Source: Niallia circulans NBRC 13626
GTDB taxonomy: Bacteria; Bacillota; Bacilli; Bacillales; Cytobacillaceae
DNA length: 64,000 nt
Direction: 5' to 3'
Assembly: GCF_001591585.1 (NCBI RefSeq)
Contig: NZ_BCVE01000005.1
Span: forward strand, 124,001 to 188,000
Shown piece after piece: positions 53,966 to 63,563 of this stretch. Numbering within the stretch: position 1 is the stretch's first letter; each line of letters begins with the position of its first letter. The position numbers were made by a program, and so were the translations under genes. The notes below the pieces were generated by a model that worked only from the letters and a program-made list of their open reading frames with translations, searched no databases and was not told the DNA's origin.

Positions 53966-55018
53966 ATGAAAATGAAAAAATTAGTTAGTGCAGTAGCCGC
54001 ATCATCCTTTTTATTATTAGCAGCATGCAGTTCCGATGGCGCATCAGACAGCAAAGAAAAAAAAGAAAAGCTAGTTGTTTCCACTTGGGGATTTAATGAA
54101 GATTTCTTCCGCAGTGAAATTTATGCACCATTCGAAAAAGAGAACAATGTAGAAATCGTCTTAGATACAGGTAATAATGCAGACCGCTTAAATAAAGTGA
54201 GACAAGGAAATTCAGATGTTGACGTCATCTTTTTATCCGACTATTACGCCCAGCAAGGAATTGAAGATAATGTTTTTGAAACGATTGATCGCAGCAAGCT
54301 GACTAATCTAGACAATATTTATGAAACGGCTAAAGCTCCACTTGGTGAAGAGTACGGACCTGCCTATACCATAGCGCAATTTGGAATTGCTTATAATCCA
54401 GATGAAGTAGCAAAACCCGTTGCTTCTTGGAAAGACCTATGGAGTGCAGATTTAAAGGGAAAAATTACGATCCCTAGCATTACCTCTACAACAGGGCCAA
54501 TGATGGTAGACGTGGCTTCTTTAGTTAGCGGTGAACAAACTTTTAGCGAAGATAAAGCCTTTGAACAATTAAAATCCTTAATGCCAAGCGTTGTAAAAGA
54601 ATATGGTCAAACTTCTGAATATGTAAATATGTTTGCTCAAGGAGAAATTGCCGCTGGGCCAATCATGGAAATGTACTTTGCTGATTTAAAAGAAGCAGTC
54701 CCTAATGCTAAATTTGTTACACCTGCTGAAGGTGGATATGCCGTTATGAATACAGTAAACATCGTAAAAGGTTCAGACCAAAAAGAACTATCAGAAAAAT
54801 TCATCAACTATATTTTAGGAAAAGAAGCACAAGAAAAATCAGCTAAAAATAAAGTAGATTCACCGGTTAATACGCAAGTCGAATTAACAGAAGAAGAAGC
54901 ACAAGGGTTAACATATGGCGAAGAGGTAATCACCAGCTTGCACACATTAGATATGAAATTTATCAACGATAACTTAAAGGGCTGGATTGATCGCTGGAAC
55001 CGCGAGCTAGTTCAATAA
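53966..55018 (+). CDS. PotD-type binding lipoprotein of the nucleoside-salvage operon
   Basis: This 350-residue lipoprotein (lipobox LLAAC, Cys21) has the spermidine/putrescine-type SBP fold (VVSTWGFNEDFFRSEIYAPF; DVDVIFLSDYYAQQ; PAEGGYAVMNTVNIVKGS). The family also includes binders of other small organic cations and unassigned ligands. CGGAGGG precedes the ATG. It is the first gene of a six-gene operon: SBP, nucleoside hydrolase, two permeases, ATPase, adenine deaminase. The enzymes suggest a purine nucleoside or related N-glycoside as ligand, not a polyamine (inference). Confidence 0.9.
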   Translation: MKMKKLVSAVAASSFLLLAACSSDGASDSKEKKEKLVVSTWGFNEDFFRSEIYAPFEKENNVEIVLDTGNNADRLNKVRQGNSDVDVIFLSDYYAQQGIEDNVFETIDRSKLTNLDNIYETAKAPLGEEYGPAYTIAQFGIAYNPDEVAKPVASWKDLWSADLKGKITIPSITSTTGPMMVDVASLVSGEQTFSEDKAFEQLKSLMPSVVKEYGQTSEYVNMFAQGEIAAGPIMEMYFADLKEAVPNAKFVTPAEGGYAVMNTVNIVKGSDQKELSEKFINYILGKEAQEKSAKNKVDSPVNTQVELTEEEAQGLTYGEEVITSLHTLDMKFINDNLKGWIDRWNRELVQ

Positions 55019-55035
55019 TAGAAAAGAGGGTCATC

Positions 55036-55983
55036 ATGAAAGAGAAGCTGATATTGGATGTAGACACTGGCATTGATGATGCAATTGGTATTCTACTAGC
55101 TGTAAAAAGCAAATCATTTGATATTCTAGGGATTACAACTGTTAATGGCAATGTCTCCCTGGATCAAGCAACAACAAACACATGCAAAATACTAGATTTA
55201 GTAAAAGCAAATCATATTCCAGTAATAAAAGGAGCTGCCACTCCCCTCGTACGAGCACCATTCTTCGAACATCGCATACATGGAGAAGATGGTTTAGGCG
55301 GAGCACTAAAGGAGACAGCTGTCACTCATCCAGTGAGTGATGGCTTCGCTCCTGACTTTTTAATCAATTCCATTTTAAGCTTTTCGGGCGAAGTAACATT
55401 AGTGTTTACTGGCCCCTTAACCAATTTAGCTTTAGCCGTGAAAAAATGTCCGCAAATCACGAATCACGTGAAAGAAGTTATTTTTATGGGCGGGGTTGTA
55501 AAGGGACCAGGTAATGTAACGCCAACTGCTGAATTTAACAGCTATGTTGATCCCGAAGCTGTAAAAATTGTTTTACATGCAGGCTTTCCTGCTATCACGC
55601 AAGTCGGATTAGATGTAACAAGAAAAGCATTATTAACGAAAGATCATCTTCAGTTAATAACGGATAAATCTTTACAAGATTATATTGCTCAAAGTACAAA
55701 TGACTATCAACAAAAATATTTTAACCGGTACGGAGTCCATGCTTGCGCTATGCACGACCCGCTCGCTGTAGGAATTGCCCTCAACAAAGGCCTAGTACAA
55801 ACAGAAAAGTATTTTGTCGATGTTGAAACAAGAAGTGAATTATGTGATGGTCAGCTCGTCTGTGATTTTCAAAATCGTCTACAAAGAGAAGCGAATTTGC
55901 ATATTTCCCTACAAGTAGATGCTGATGCCTTCTTCCAGATGTTTATTGATATTTTGAATGGTCACTTTGAGGAAAGGGAGTGA
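55036..55983 (+). CDS. nucleoside hydrolase (IunH/RihA-like)
   Basis: This enzyme splits a ribonucleoside into base and ribose. The calcium-binding cluster DVDTGIDDAIG (Asp8, Asp10, Asp14, Asp15) is intact, the segment VFMGGVVKGPGNVTPTAEFN (about 153-172) matches the conserved substrate-site loop, and CAMHDPLAVGIAL (about 237-249) supplies the late HDP motif. The 315-residue length is standard. It has no signal peptide and so acts on imported substrate. It lies 17 bp after the SBP gene and just ahead of the permease genes. Confidence 0.95.
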   Translation: MKEKLILDVDTGIDDAIGILLAVKSKSFDILGITTVNGNVSLDQATTNTCKILDLVKANHIPVIKGAATPLVRAPFFEHRIHGEDGLGGALKETAVTHPVSDGFAPDFLINSILSFSGEVTLVFTGPLTNLALAVKKCPQITNHVKEVIFMGGVVKGPGNVTPTAEFNSYVDPEAVKIVLHAGFPAITQVGLDVTRKALLTKDHLQLITDKSLQDYIAQSTNDYQQKYFNRYGVHACAMHDPLAVGIALNKGLVQTEKYFVDVETRSELCDGQLVCDFQNRLQREANLHISLQVDADAFFQMFIDILNGHFEERE

Positions 55984-55987
55984 CGTC

Positions 55988-56809
55988 TTGAAGAAACGAT
56001 ATTTATATTTACTTTTACTGCCAGGAGTATTATTTTTAACGATATTTTTAGTAATACCTATTCTTTCAATGATGGGGACAACCTTTAATGAGGGAGGATC
56101 CTTTAGTTTGCAAGGATATATCGACTTTTTTAAGGATAAATACTTTATCGATATCCTTCTTACTACTTTACGCGTTAGTTTACTCACAACTTTTATTTGT
56201 ATTTTAATTGGCTTTCCAGTTTCCTATTATATTGCGAAGCTTCCTAGCAAAAGAAAGGCGGTTCTCCTGTTATTCACGATTTTTCCATTGCTGACAAGTC
56301 CTGTTGTTCGTTCCTTTAGCTGGATGATTATTATTGGGAAAAATGGTGTGTTAAATAAAACGTTATTGAGTCTAGGGCTTATCCAAGAACCTTTAAATAT
56401 TTTATATACGCCTAATGCAATTATTATCGGTTTAGTTCACCTTTTTCTTCCATTAATTATCGTAACGCTTGTTGGTGTAATGGAGAATATCGACAGTGAT
56501 TTACTGCGTGCAGCAGAAAGTCTTGGTGCTTCCAAAATGGCATCCTTTATGAAAATCATTGTGCCATTATGTGTTCCCGGTCTTGTAATTGGAAGTATTT
56601 TAGTATTTGTGGGCAGCTTTACCGCATATACTACGCCTGCTTTGCTCGGTGGAAAACAACGGGTTATCTCCACTTTTCTTTATCAAAATGCAATTACCTT
56701 AAATGACTGGAAACTTGCCTCTATTGTGGCAACTATAATGATTATTTGTACCTTTATCATTATTACGATCATGAATGGTGTTGCGAAAAAACTAAATCCA
56801 AAGGGGTAA
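55988..56809 (+). CDS. ABC permease, PotB type
   Basis: This permease of about 273 residues has six predicted helices and an EAA loop (LRAAESLGASKMASFMKIIV near residues 170-189). The TTG at 55988 is chosen because GGAAAGGGAGTGA, at the end of the hydrolase gene, is at the right spacing; the ATG at 55958 would overlap the upstream gene by 26 bp and add an unrelated tail. It pairs with the PotC-type permease encoded 6 bp downstream. Confidence 0.92.
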   Translation: MKKRYLYLLLLPGVLFLTIFLVIPILSMMGTTFNEGGSFSLQGYIDFFKDKYFIDILLTTLRVSLLTTFICILIGFPVSYYIAKLPSKRKAVLLLFTIFPLLTSPVVRSFSWMIIIGKNGVLNKTLLSLGLIQEPLNILYTPNAIIIGLVHLFLPLIIVTLVGVMENIDSDLLRAAESLGASKMASFMKIIVPLCVPGLVIGSILVFVGSFTAYTTPALLGGKQRVISTFLYQNAITLNDWKLASIVATIMIICTFIIITIMNGVAKKLNPKG

Positions 56810-56815
56810 ACGTGT

Positions 56816-57604
56816 ATGCAGGAAAAACATAGAGGATTGGCCCTGTTTACGATCCTTGTTTTTATTTTTTTACTTGGGCCGCTTGTAATAATATCGATTA
56901 CCTCTTTTGAGAGTGGAAGTATTCTGAAATTCCCTCCAGAAGAGTTTTCCCTTAGATGGTATGAGAATATTTTTAAAGTGGAAATGTTTTTAAGCACCTT
57001 TAAAACATCCATTATTGTATCCATAGCAGGAAACATTTTAGCATTACTACTTGGTGTACCAGCAGCCTATGCGCTTAGCCGCTTTAACTTTGCTGGCAAA
57101 GGGATCATTAATGCTATCTTCGTTTCTCCGATTCTTATTCCAGGAATCGTTCTAGGTTTCTCTTTTTTGCGTTATATTGTTGTGACCTATAACCTTCCTA
57201 TTTATTTATCCTTATTTATCGGTCATACAGTCATCATGCTGCCATTTATTATTCGCGTCATTTCTTCTAGTCTGGCAAACTTTGATTTTTCCATAGAAGA
57301 AGCGGCACTTAGTCTTGGTGCGAATCGAATTGGTACATTCTTTCGTGTCGTATTGCCGAACATTAAATCTGGCATTATCGCGGCTGTCATGATTGCCTTT
57401 TTAGAGTCCTTCAACAATGTGGATATTTCGGTTTATATGACTGGACCCGGTGTCAGTACGTTCCCTATTCAAATGCTGCTTTATGTAGAGAATTATTTTG
57501 ATCCTACTGTTGCAGCCATCTCTGTTCTATTAATGTTCTTAACTGCTATCTTTATGTTTGTAGTGGAAAGATTAATGGGATTGTCTTATTTCACGAAAAG
57601 ATAA
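56816..57604 (+). CDS. ABC permease, PotC type
   Basis: This 262-residue permease has six helices and an EAA loop (EEAALSLGANRIGTFFRVVL near residues 161-180). It belongs to the same transporter as the PotB-type permease. AAAGGGG precedes the ATG. Gene order B-C-A with the SBP first differs from the usual potABCD order. Confidence 0.93.
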   Translation: MQEKHRGLALFTILVFIFLLGPLVIISITSFESGSILKFPPEEFSLRWYENIFKVEMFLSTFKTSIIVSIAGNILALLLGVPAAYALSRFNFAGKGIINAIFVSPILIPGIVLGFSFLRYIVVTYNLPIYLSLFIGHTVIMLPFIIRVISSSLANFDFSIEEAALSLGANRIGTFFRVVLPNIKSGIIAAVMIAFLESFNNVDISVYMTGPGVSTFPIQMLLYVENYFDPTVAAISVLLMFLTAIFMFVVERLMGLSYFTKR

Positions 57605-57616
57605 TGGAGGATAAAA

Positions 57617-58675
57617 ATGGCTTTATTTACTTTAGAAAATGTATCTGTTGCATATGAAAAGAAAAATATATTAGAAGATTTTAATTTAAGTATTGAAAAA
57701 GGACAGCTTGTTTCCCTGTTAGGTCCAAGCGGCTGTGGAAAAACAACGACATTGCGCTTAATTGCAGGATTTTTAGAAGCAAGTAAAGGAAAATTTATTT
57801 TTGAAGGTAAAGATTATACAAAGGTTCCTGTTAACAAACGAAATTTCGGCTTTGTTTTTCAAAACTATGCGCTCTTTCCTCATCTATCTATTTTTGACAA
57901 TATTGCATTTGGCTTGCGATTACGAAAAATCAACAAAAAGGAAATCGAGAAACGCGTTTTAAATATGCTGGAGATCGTAAACTTAAGGGGATTTGAACAA
58001 CGATTTCCCAGCGAGCTATCTGGTGGTCAAAGACAACGTGTGGCAATCGCAAGAGCTTTAGTAATCGAACCTGATATTCTACTATTTGATGAACCACTAA
58101 GTAATCTTGATGCAAACCTTAGAGTCAATATGAGAGTAGAGATTCGCAGAATTCAGCAAGAACTAGGAATCACTACTGTTTACGTCTCCCATGACCAAGA
58201 AGAATGCTTCTCGATTTCAGATCAAGTTGCCATTATGAATAAAGGAGTCATTGAACAGTTGAGCGACCCAGCGACCATTTATCAATATCCCGAAACAAAG
58301 TTCGTTGCTGACTTTATCGGCTTTAAAAACTTCATTTCTTTTGATAAACGGACAGATCACAAGGATCATATCGAACTTGAAAAGGCTGGATTGATCTTCA
58401 AGGTTGATCGACATGCACATATGGAAAATCACAATAAAAAAGTGGGCGCCATTCGTCCCGATGATTTTATGATGGAGCCAAGCACAGCTGCTATCCCAAC
58501 GAATGGAATGAAGGGAATCATTAAAATTACGACATTCCTTGGCAGAAGCTATCAATATGTGGTAGAAACAGCCCTCGGTGATTTTACGATTAATAAAGAA
58601 ATGGTTCAGCCATTTAAAAACGGACAAGAAGTAACGGTAATTATTCCACAGAATCAAATGGTACTAGTGGAATAG
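57617..58675 (+). CDS. ABC transporter ATPase, PotA type
   Basis: This 352-residue ATPase has Walker A GPSGCGKTT (36-44), signature LSGGQRQR, Walker B LLFDEPLSNLDAN and the switch His in VYVSHDQEECFS. The C-terminal TOBE-like domain (about 240-350) is present. It energises the PotBC-like permeases. It lies 12 bp after the PotC-type gene and 13 bp before the adenine deaminase gene. Confidence 0.95.
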   Translation: MALFTLENVSVAYEKKNILEDFNLSIEKGQLVSLLGPSGCGKTTTLRLIAGFLEASKGKFIFEGKDYTKVPVNKRNFGFVFQNYALFPHLSIFDNIAFGLRLRKINKKEIEKRVLNMLEIVNLRGFEQRFPSELSGGQRQRVAIARALVIEPDILLFDEPLSNLDANLRVNMRVEIRRIQQELGITTVYVSHDQEECFSISDQVAIMNKGVIEQLSDPATIYQYPETKFVADFIGFKNFISFDKRTDHKDHIELEKAGLIFKVDRHAHMENHNKKVGAIRPDDFMMEPSTAAIPTNGMKGIIKITTFLGRSYQYVVETALGDFTINKEMVQPFKNGQEVTVIIPQNQMVLVE

Positions 58676-58688
58676 AGGAGGGTTTTTC

Positions 58689-60404
58689 GTGCAAGTAGAT
58701 ACACTCGTTTTGAACGGAATTGTGTTTAATAGTTATTTTAAACAATTTAGAAAAGAAAATATTGCGATTAAAGATGGAAAGTTCTTTTATATCGGAAAAA
58801 AGGGAAAAGAATTTTTCCAAGCAAAAGAGACGGTTGACGCTGATGGAAAGTATATCATTCCAGGCTTAATTGATATTCACTTGCATATTGAGAGTACGAT
58901 GGTTACACCTGCAACCTTTTCATATGGATTAATAAAGAATGGAGTTACAACTATCGTCCCAGAACCCCATGAAATGGCCAATGTATTTGGAATTGCTGGG
59001 GTAAAAGAAATGATTAAGGCAAGCAAAAATGAAGTGGTCGATATGTTTTATGGCATCCCGAGCTCTGTTCCAGCTACTGCAATGGAAACGACCGGCGGCG
59101 CAATTGAAATAGAGGATATCGAAGAATTGCTGCAAACAGAGTCCATCAAATGCCTAGGCGAAATCATGAATTACTATGATGTTCTCACAAAGCCAGATTG
59201 CAAAACCAATCAAATTCTCGACTTTGTTCGCAGCAACTATCCTGAACTAATAATTGAAGGCCATGTTCCTAAGCTATTAGATGATGAGTTACAAGGAATT
59301 GCTTTTGCTGGCGTCGGCTCCGACCATACTCACCAGACTGTGGAAGGAATGATGGAAAGAATTGCAATTGGCATGTTTTTAGAAATTCAAGAGAAATCGA
59401 TGACAAAAGAAGTGATCGACTATCTCAGTGCAAATCCAGTTAAAGAACATTTTTGTTTTGTGACAGATGATGTAATGGCAGATTCTTTTCAAAGAAGAGG
59501 CCATTTAAATGTCTTGCTAAAGAAAGCTATTGCTATGGGAATGTCCATAGAGGACGCCATTTATGCTTGCACCTATACTCCTGCACAGCGGATGAGAATG
59601 TATGATAGAGGCGTTATCGCCCCAGGCAAAATAGCTGATTTTGTAATGGTGAGTAATGTCGCAGACTTTTCCATTGATGCTGTATATAAAAACGGCCAAA
59701 AAGTTTTTGAGCGAGACCTCCCTTATGTGCAGAGAGCGGTCTCCAAACAATTTCCTGCCCCTTTCTATGAAAGTGTAAAGCTTGCTCCCTTAAAGGCAGA
59801 GGATTTTGAAGTACCTATCGAAACAGAGAAAAAGAGTGTCACTGTTCGAACGATCCATGTACAAAATGGCTCTACTTTTACAGAAGAAAGACAAGATACA
59901 CTTGCAGTGGAAGCAGGAAAATTACAATGGATGAATAGCGCTTATTGTTTAGTTAAAACATTTGAACGCTATGGGAAAAATAACAATCAAGCACATGGCT
60001 TAATCGGCGGTGATATTTTAAAAAAGGGTGCTGTTGCCACCACCTACTCCCATGATAATCACAACTTATTAGTAGTCGGGAAAAATAAAGCAGATATGCA
60101 GCTAGCTGCAAATGAAGTCATCAAAAACCAAGGCGGCATCTGCTGTGTCTATAACGGAAAAATTCTCTCCATGGTGCCACTACCAGTTGGAGGCATTCTA
60201 TCGGAAGAACCTTTAGAAGTCATAGCATCACAAGTAGAAGAATTAACAGATGCTTTAAAGTCATTAGGTTACGAACATTATAATGTAATCATGTCATTAA
60301 GCACCCTGTCCCTGCCAGTAAGCCCAGCACTAAAAATAACAGACCACGGCTTAATTGCAGTAAACGAAGGCAAAGTTGTTTCCTTTGAAGTACTGGGGAG
60401 ATAG
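58689..60404 (+). CDS. adenine deaminase
   Basis: This 571-residue metal-dependent amidohydrolase converts adenine to hypoxanthine and ammonia. It has the metal motif DIHLHIES (His64, His66), EPHEMANVFG, EGHVPKLL, GSDHTHQT, DDVMADS and the C-terminal ade domain (GLIGGDILKKGAVATTYSHD near 436-455; LPVSPALKITDHGLIAVNEG near the end). Length fits AdeC. It starts at a GTG (58689) after GAGGAGGG. It is the last gene of the operon and would act on adenine freed by the nucleoside hydrolase. Confidence 0.94.
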   Translation: MQVDTLVLNGIVFNSYFKQFRKENIAIKDGKFFYIGKKGKEFFQAKETVDADGKYIIPGLIDIHLHIESTMVTPATFSYGLIKNGVTTIVPEPHEMANVFGIAGVKEMIKASKNEVVDMFYGIPSSVPATAMETTGGAIEIEDIEELLQTESIKCLGEIMNYYDVLTKPDCKTNQILDFVRSNYPELIIEGHVPKLLDDELQGIAFAGVGSDHTHQTVEGMMERIAIGMFLEIQEKSMTKEVIDYLSANPVKEHFCFVTDDVMADSFQRRGHLNVLLKKAIAMGMSIEDAIYACTYTPAQRMRMYDRGVIAPGKIADFVMVSNVADFSIDAVYKNGQKVFERDLPYVQRAVSKQFPAPFYESVKLAPLKAEDFEVPIETEKKSVTVRTIHVQNGSTFTEERQDTLAVEAGKLQWMNSAYCLVKTFERYGKNNNQAHGLIGGDILKKGAVATTYSHDNHNLLVVGKNKADMQLAANEVIKNQGGICCVYNGKILSMVPLPVGGILSEEPLEVIASQVEELTDALKSLGYEHYNVIMSLSTLSLPVSPALKITDHGLIAVNEGKVVSFEVLGR

Positions 60405-60466
60405 AAGGAGTTTTGGTATAAGAGTGAGTTGGATTTCTATTGCATTTTGGTGAATTTAAATAGATT

Positions 60467-60510
60467 AGGCTTCTAAAAAAGACCTATAAACCCTTTTTTA
60501 GAAGCCTCAT
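60467..60510. terminator. terminator of the nucleoside-salvage operon
   Basis: A perfect stem AGGCTTCTAAAAAAG/CTTTTTTAGAAGCCT (60467-60481, 60493-60507) with an 11-base loop is followed by CATTTTA. It lies between convergent genes and can act on both strands. Confidence 0.9.
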
Positions 60511-60561
60511 TTTACAATTAATAATATTGATATAATAGCATTAATCTCATGAAATTAAAGT

Positions 60562-61035
60562 TTATACCTCTTGTGATTTTTTATCAAAAAATAAATTTAG
60601 ATCGGTTTTATCTGTATCTTCTGCTAAGGCATTATGTATACTATTCTGTAATAATTGCATCTTTTGTTTTTCAAAGAAAGGAACACTAATAACATTGGTT
60701 GTCCCTGATTTTTCAATTGTAAGTATAGTTTGTACACCATTCCCAGCAATCCCTATACCTATTAGGAGTATAATCAATCCAAAAATACTGGAACTTAAAG
60801 AACCTAATCCTATAAAAAATATAAATAGTCCTAAAATAATGCGTTTAATATGATATTTTGATGATAATATAGCCCCAGAAATATTTTTTAATGGAATGCT
60901 TTGTTGATCTTTTCCTGCTGGAATAAATCCTAATATTGTGTTTGATAGATTTGTTTTCACAAACCTACTATCAACTTCGACTTTTCCCTTAATCCAAAAG
61001 AATAATAAATTCATCGAGAATACTACTTCTTTCAT
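60562..61035 (-). CDS. hypothetical membrane protein, PH-like flanks
   Basis: The 157-residue protein has a hydrophilic beta-rich start (about residues 15-60, SRFVKTNLSNTILGFIPAGK), two or three adjacent helices (about 62-98) and a beta-rich C-terminal part. This is the layout of bacterial PH-like membrane proteins with an inserted transmembrane pair. No specific function is known. GAGGAGATGGG precedes the ATG. It is a single-gene unit. Confidence 0.7.
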   Translation of the reverse strand: MKEVVFSMNLLFFWIKGKVEVDSRFVKTNLSNTILGFIPAGKDQQSIPLKNISGAILSSKYHIKRIILGLFIFFIGLGSLSSSIFGLIILLIGIGIAGNGVQTILTIEKSGTTNVISVPFFEKQKMQLLQNSIHNALAEDTDKTDLNLFFDKKSQEV

Positions 61036-61386
61036 TTTCCCATCTCCTCTTATTAATTTCTAACAATAGTACAATATTATCATAAAATGAAATTAAATAG
61101 TATTCACTTCGGGGATTATAGTTAATTATACCCATGTAATTAGACTTATTATTTTAATAAATTGAATGGAGGTTACAAAAACATTCGAAATAGCTCCGGA
61201 AAGCATGATAATTAACTGGAAAAATCCAGTGCAACGTCGCATTTTAATGATAGACCATTTTCAACTCATTACTTTAAGTCGTACTTTACTAGTTTCGAAC
61301 GTCCCTATGTTTCCTACCAAGAACTTGCTATAATGGAAGTAAAGTTAAAGATTACTTAAATTATACATGTATTGGTGATGATTTTT
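61036..61386. other. intergenic region with promoter for the next gene pair
   Basis: This 351-bp gap includes a TATAAT at 61329-61334 that could drive the genes at 61387 and 62045. A GGAGG near 61168 is followed by only a short reading that ends after about ten codons. No RNA motif was recognised. Confidence 0.5.
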
Positions 61387-62025
61387 ATGAACAGGATATT
61401 ATGGGCTACTTTTATTTTTGTTGTGTTATTTGCGGGACTGGCAATAGGCAGTTCACTGGAAGTGTTAAATCAAACCACTATCAATGGCATTTTCTCCATC
61501 CTTCTTTCTGTTTTTATTATGTTTCTATTAGATAGCTTCTTGCATCTGCTGTCTAATGGTGAAACAAGCTGGAAAAAGAAGCATTATAAAAGTTTGTTAG
61601 AATGGGTTGATGATGGAGGAAACGGCGGCAGAAGGCTGGAACAAAACCTTTTGAAAGACATTAAACCGAAGTATAATCTTATAGACAACCTTGAGCTTAT
61701 CAAACAGGCATTCACTAAAATCGAGAAGGAAAAAAGAGAACTCTTACTAGCTTACTTTAAGGCACAAAGAAACTCAGTTTCCCTTCCTGCCACCATTATG
61801 GCCATTTTATCTACTCTATTCGCTGGTATCCTGTTGTATTTTATTCAACACCCAGAGATATTCCGTATAGAAATTAGCGTAAATGCTGACTTTGCTTTCA
61901 TTGTACAGCTATTTACTTGGATTTTCTTTTTTATCATTGTGATGTATCATCTTGTCAAAATGAATAAAAGAGCATCCACCAAAAATGAACTATTTATCGA
62001 AATATTGGAGAAACTAAAGGACTGA
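61387..62025 (+). CDS. hypothetical membrane protein
   Basis: About 212 residues from the ATG at 61387, which has GGTGATG upstream; a TTG at 61372 is less likely. Two N-terminal helices (about 4-25 and 32-55) are followed by a soluble alpha-helical region and two C-terminal helices (about 130-150 and 168-190). No family is recognised. It is followed after 19 bp by a YfhP-like gene and is probably cotranscribed with it. Confidence 0.7.
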   Translation: MNRILWATFIFVVLFAGLAIGSSLEVLNQTTINGIFSILLSVFIMFLLDSFLHLLSNGETSWKKKHYKSLLEWVDDGGNGGRRLEQNLLKDIKPKYNLIDNLELIKQAFTKIEKEKRELLLAYFKAQRNSVSLPATIMAILSTLFAGILLYFIQHPEIFRIEISVNADFAFIVQLFTWIFFFIIVMYHLVKMNKRASTKNELFIEILEKLKD

Positions 62026-62044
62026 TTGTGAGAACGGGGGAAAT

Positions 62045-62911
62045 ATGGATACTATTACACATACTTTATTTGGTATAGGAATCTATAAAAGTGTTAATAA
62101 AGAAAAAATGACTAGAAAAGAAAAATATGCCCTGCTTGTTACATCAATAGGTGCCAGCCAAATCCCTGATATTGATGTTATCTCCCAGCTCTGGGACACT
62201 ACAGGGCAGTATCAGATGTGGCATAGAGGCATCACCCATTCTATTTTTCTAGCTCCTATATGGGCTTTAATCTTTTACATGATCAATCGTTTCGCTTTTA
62301 AAATAAAAGGAATTCAATCATATTATATTGCACTTCTCGCCGTTTTCATCCACAATACTAGTGATGTATTCAACGCATGGGGAACAGGTTATCTCGAACC
62401 ATTTTCATCTGTTCGTTTAACTTTTGGAACAGTTCCGATTGTTGATTTAGTGATATGGTTTATCTTTTTATTAACCTTTATTGGTTCCAAAGTGTATCCT
62501 AAAATAAAGCCACATGTATTATTCCGTATTGGCTGGATTCTAATTGTACTTCATATCGCTATCCAATCTCTTCAAGGTGCTGTTTTATATAAAAACTATC
62601 AAAAGGATTATCAGGATGTTGCCCTGTCTGCCAGCTTTATCCCTTGGCATTTTACCATTATCGGAAAAAATGCTGATACGGTCGATATCATGAATGATTC
62701 CCTTCTAACAAAAGCTAATTTTGTGGATAGACTTACTTCAAGCGATGAAGTGGACCTTGATTACCTATTTGCAGAAAATCCTGCAGCTGCAACATTATAC
62801 AGATGGTCACCATTTGTAGTTGTAGTAGATGACGACAATCGAATCGGCATTTATGATCCGCGCTTTTACCGAAATGGAGAATCTTTTTTGGGAGAGTATT
62901 TAGATAAATAA
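62045..62911 (+). CDS. membrane-bound metal-dependent hydrolase, YfhP/YdjM-like
   Basis: This 288-residue protein belongs to the LexA-binding, inner-membrane hydrolase-like family (DUF457). Conserved putative metal residues are visible: MDTITHTLFGIG at the N-terminus, SQIPDIDVI (about 39-47) and MWHRGITHSIF (about 57-67), plus a later HNTSD. Four to five helices lie in the first 180 residues, and a soluble C-terminal domain follows. The physiological substrate is unknown. GGGGGAAAT precedes the ATG. Confidence 0.85.
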   Translation: MDTITHTLFGIGIYKSVNKEKMTRKEKYALLVTSIGASQIPDIDVISQLWDTTGQYQMWHRGITHSIFLAPIWALIFYMINRFAFKIKGIQSYYIALLAVFIHNTSDVFNAWGTGYLEPFSSVRLTFGTVPIVDLVIWFIFLLTFIGSKVYPKIKPHVLFRIGWILIVLHIAIQSLQGAVLYKNYQKDYQDVALSASFIPWHFTIIGKNADTVDIMNDSLLTKANFVDRLTSSDEVDLDYLFAENPAAATLYRWSPFVVVVDDDNRIGIYDPRFYRNGESFLGEYLDK

Positions 62912-62990
62912 TGTTTTCCATTGATAGCTATCGAAATAAGCTTGGACTGGTAACGATTATCTTGAAGAAGCTCACTGATGGCCCATACAT
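62912..62990. other. short gap before the gene remnant
   Basis: No feature was recognised in this stretch; it separates the YfhP-like gene from a degraded coding region. Confidence 0.4.
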
Positions 62991-63340
62991 GGATCTTCAG
63001 CAGGAGTATTAGATTTAGCCGTAAATGAGAAAACTCGTTATTTTCTTCGGAAAAATGGGATCACTGTAAAAGTGAAAAAGTTGAGGTCATCTTTTTTCCA
63101 ATTGTGATCAAGTTCAAGTAAAGCTAAATGGAAATAGGATACTATTAAAGTTTGATGAAAACTTTGGTTATTTTGTTACAAATGTAGCTGCAACAGATCC
63201 CTATCAATGCTTTGGGAGGCTAAGTAGTCGAGCAAGAATTATTCCCTGTTTTTTCCCCTGCCCAATTAAAATTAGATATATGGGAAATTCCAGAAATTTT
63301 TAAGAATGTACTAAAATCAGTGTTTCCTGATAACGATTAA
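62991..63340 (+). pseudogene. frameshifted remnant of a small protein gene
   Basis: No intact frame crosses this stretch, but coding-like pieces occur in successive plus frames. One frame gives AVNEKTRYFLRKNGITVKVKK and stops near 63108; another gives VKLNGNRILLKFDENFGYFV then TNVAATDPYQCF; a third gives VEQELFPVFSPAQLKLDIWE and IPEIFKNVLKSVFPDND with a stop at 63338-63340. The pieces join in order as expected for a gene with two or more indels. The parent family is not recognised. A hairpin follows about 105 bp later. Confidence 0.55.
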
Positions 63341-63563
63341 TAATATCGCTGAATCTCTGCTGTAACATATAATAAATACTGGATTTCCGCTTGCAGATGT
63401 CCTCCTATTATTCCAGTAGTTTTAGTACTGTATGGTTAAAATCAAGAAATCGCCAGTTTAACCGGCGATTTCCCTTTACTTAAAAGTATCCTTTTCTAAT
63501 TTCTATTGATAAAGTCAGAAGTCCTCCATTGTCATCTGCTAATATTCCTAATTACCTCTTCTA
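63341..63563. other. gap between remnant and GH1 gene
   Basis: This stretch contains the hairpin at 63446-63472 and no coding region. Nothing else was recognised. Confidence 0.5.
63446..63472. terminator. hairpin downstream of the GH1 gene
   Basis: A perfect 9-bp stem GAAATCGCC/GGCGATTTC (63446-63454, 63464-63472) lies about 90 bp beyond the GH1 stop. On the minus strand it is followed by TTGATTTTAACC. Confidence 0.7.
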
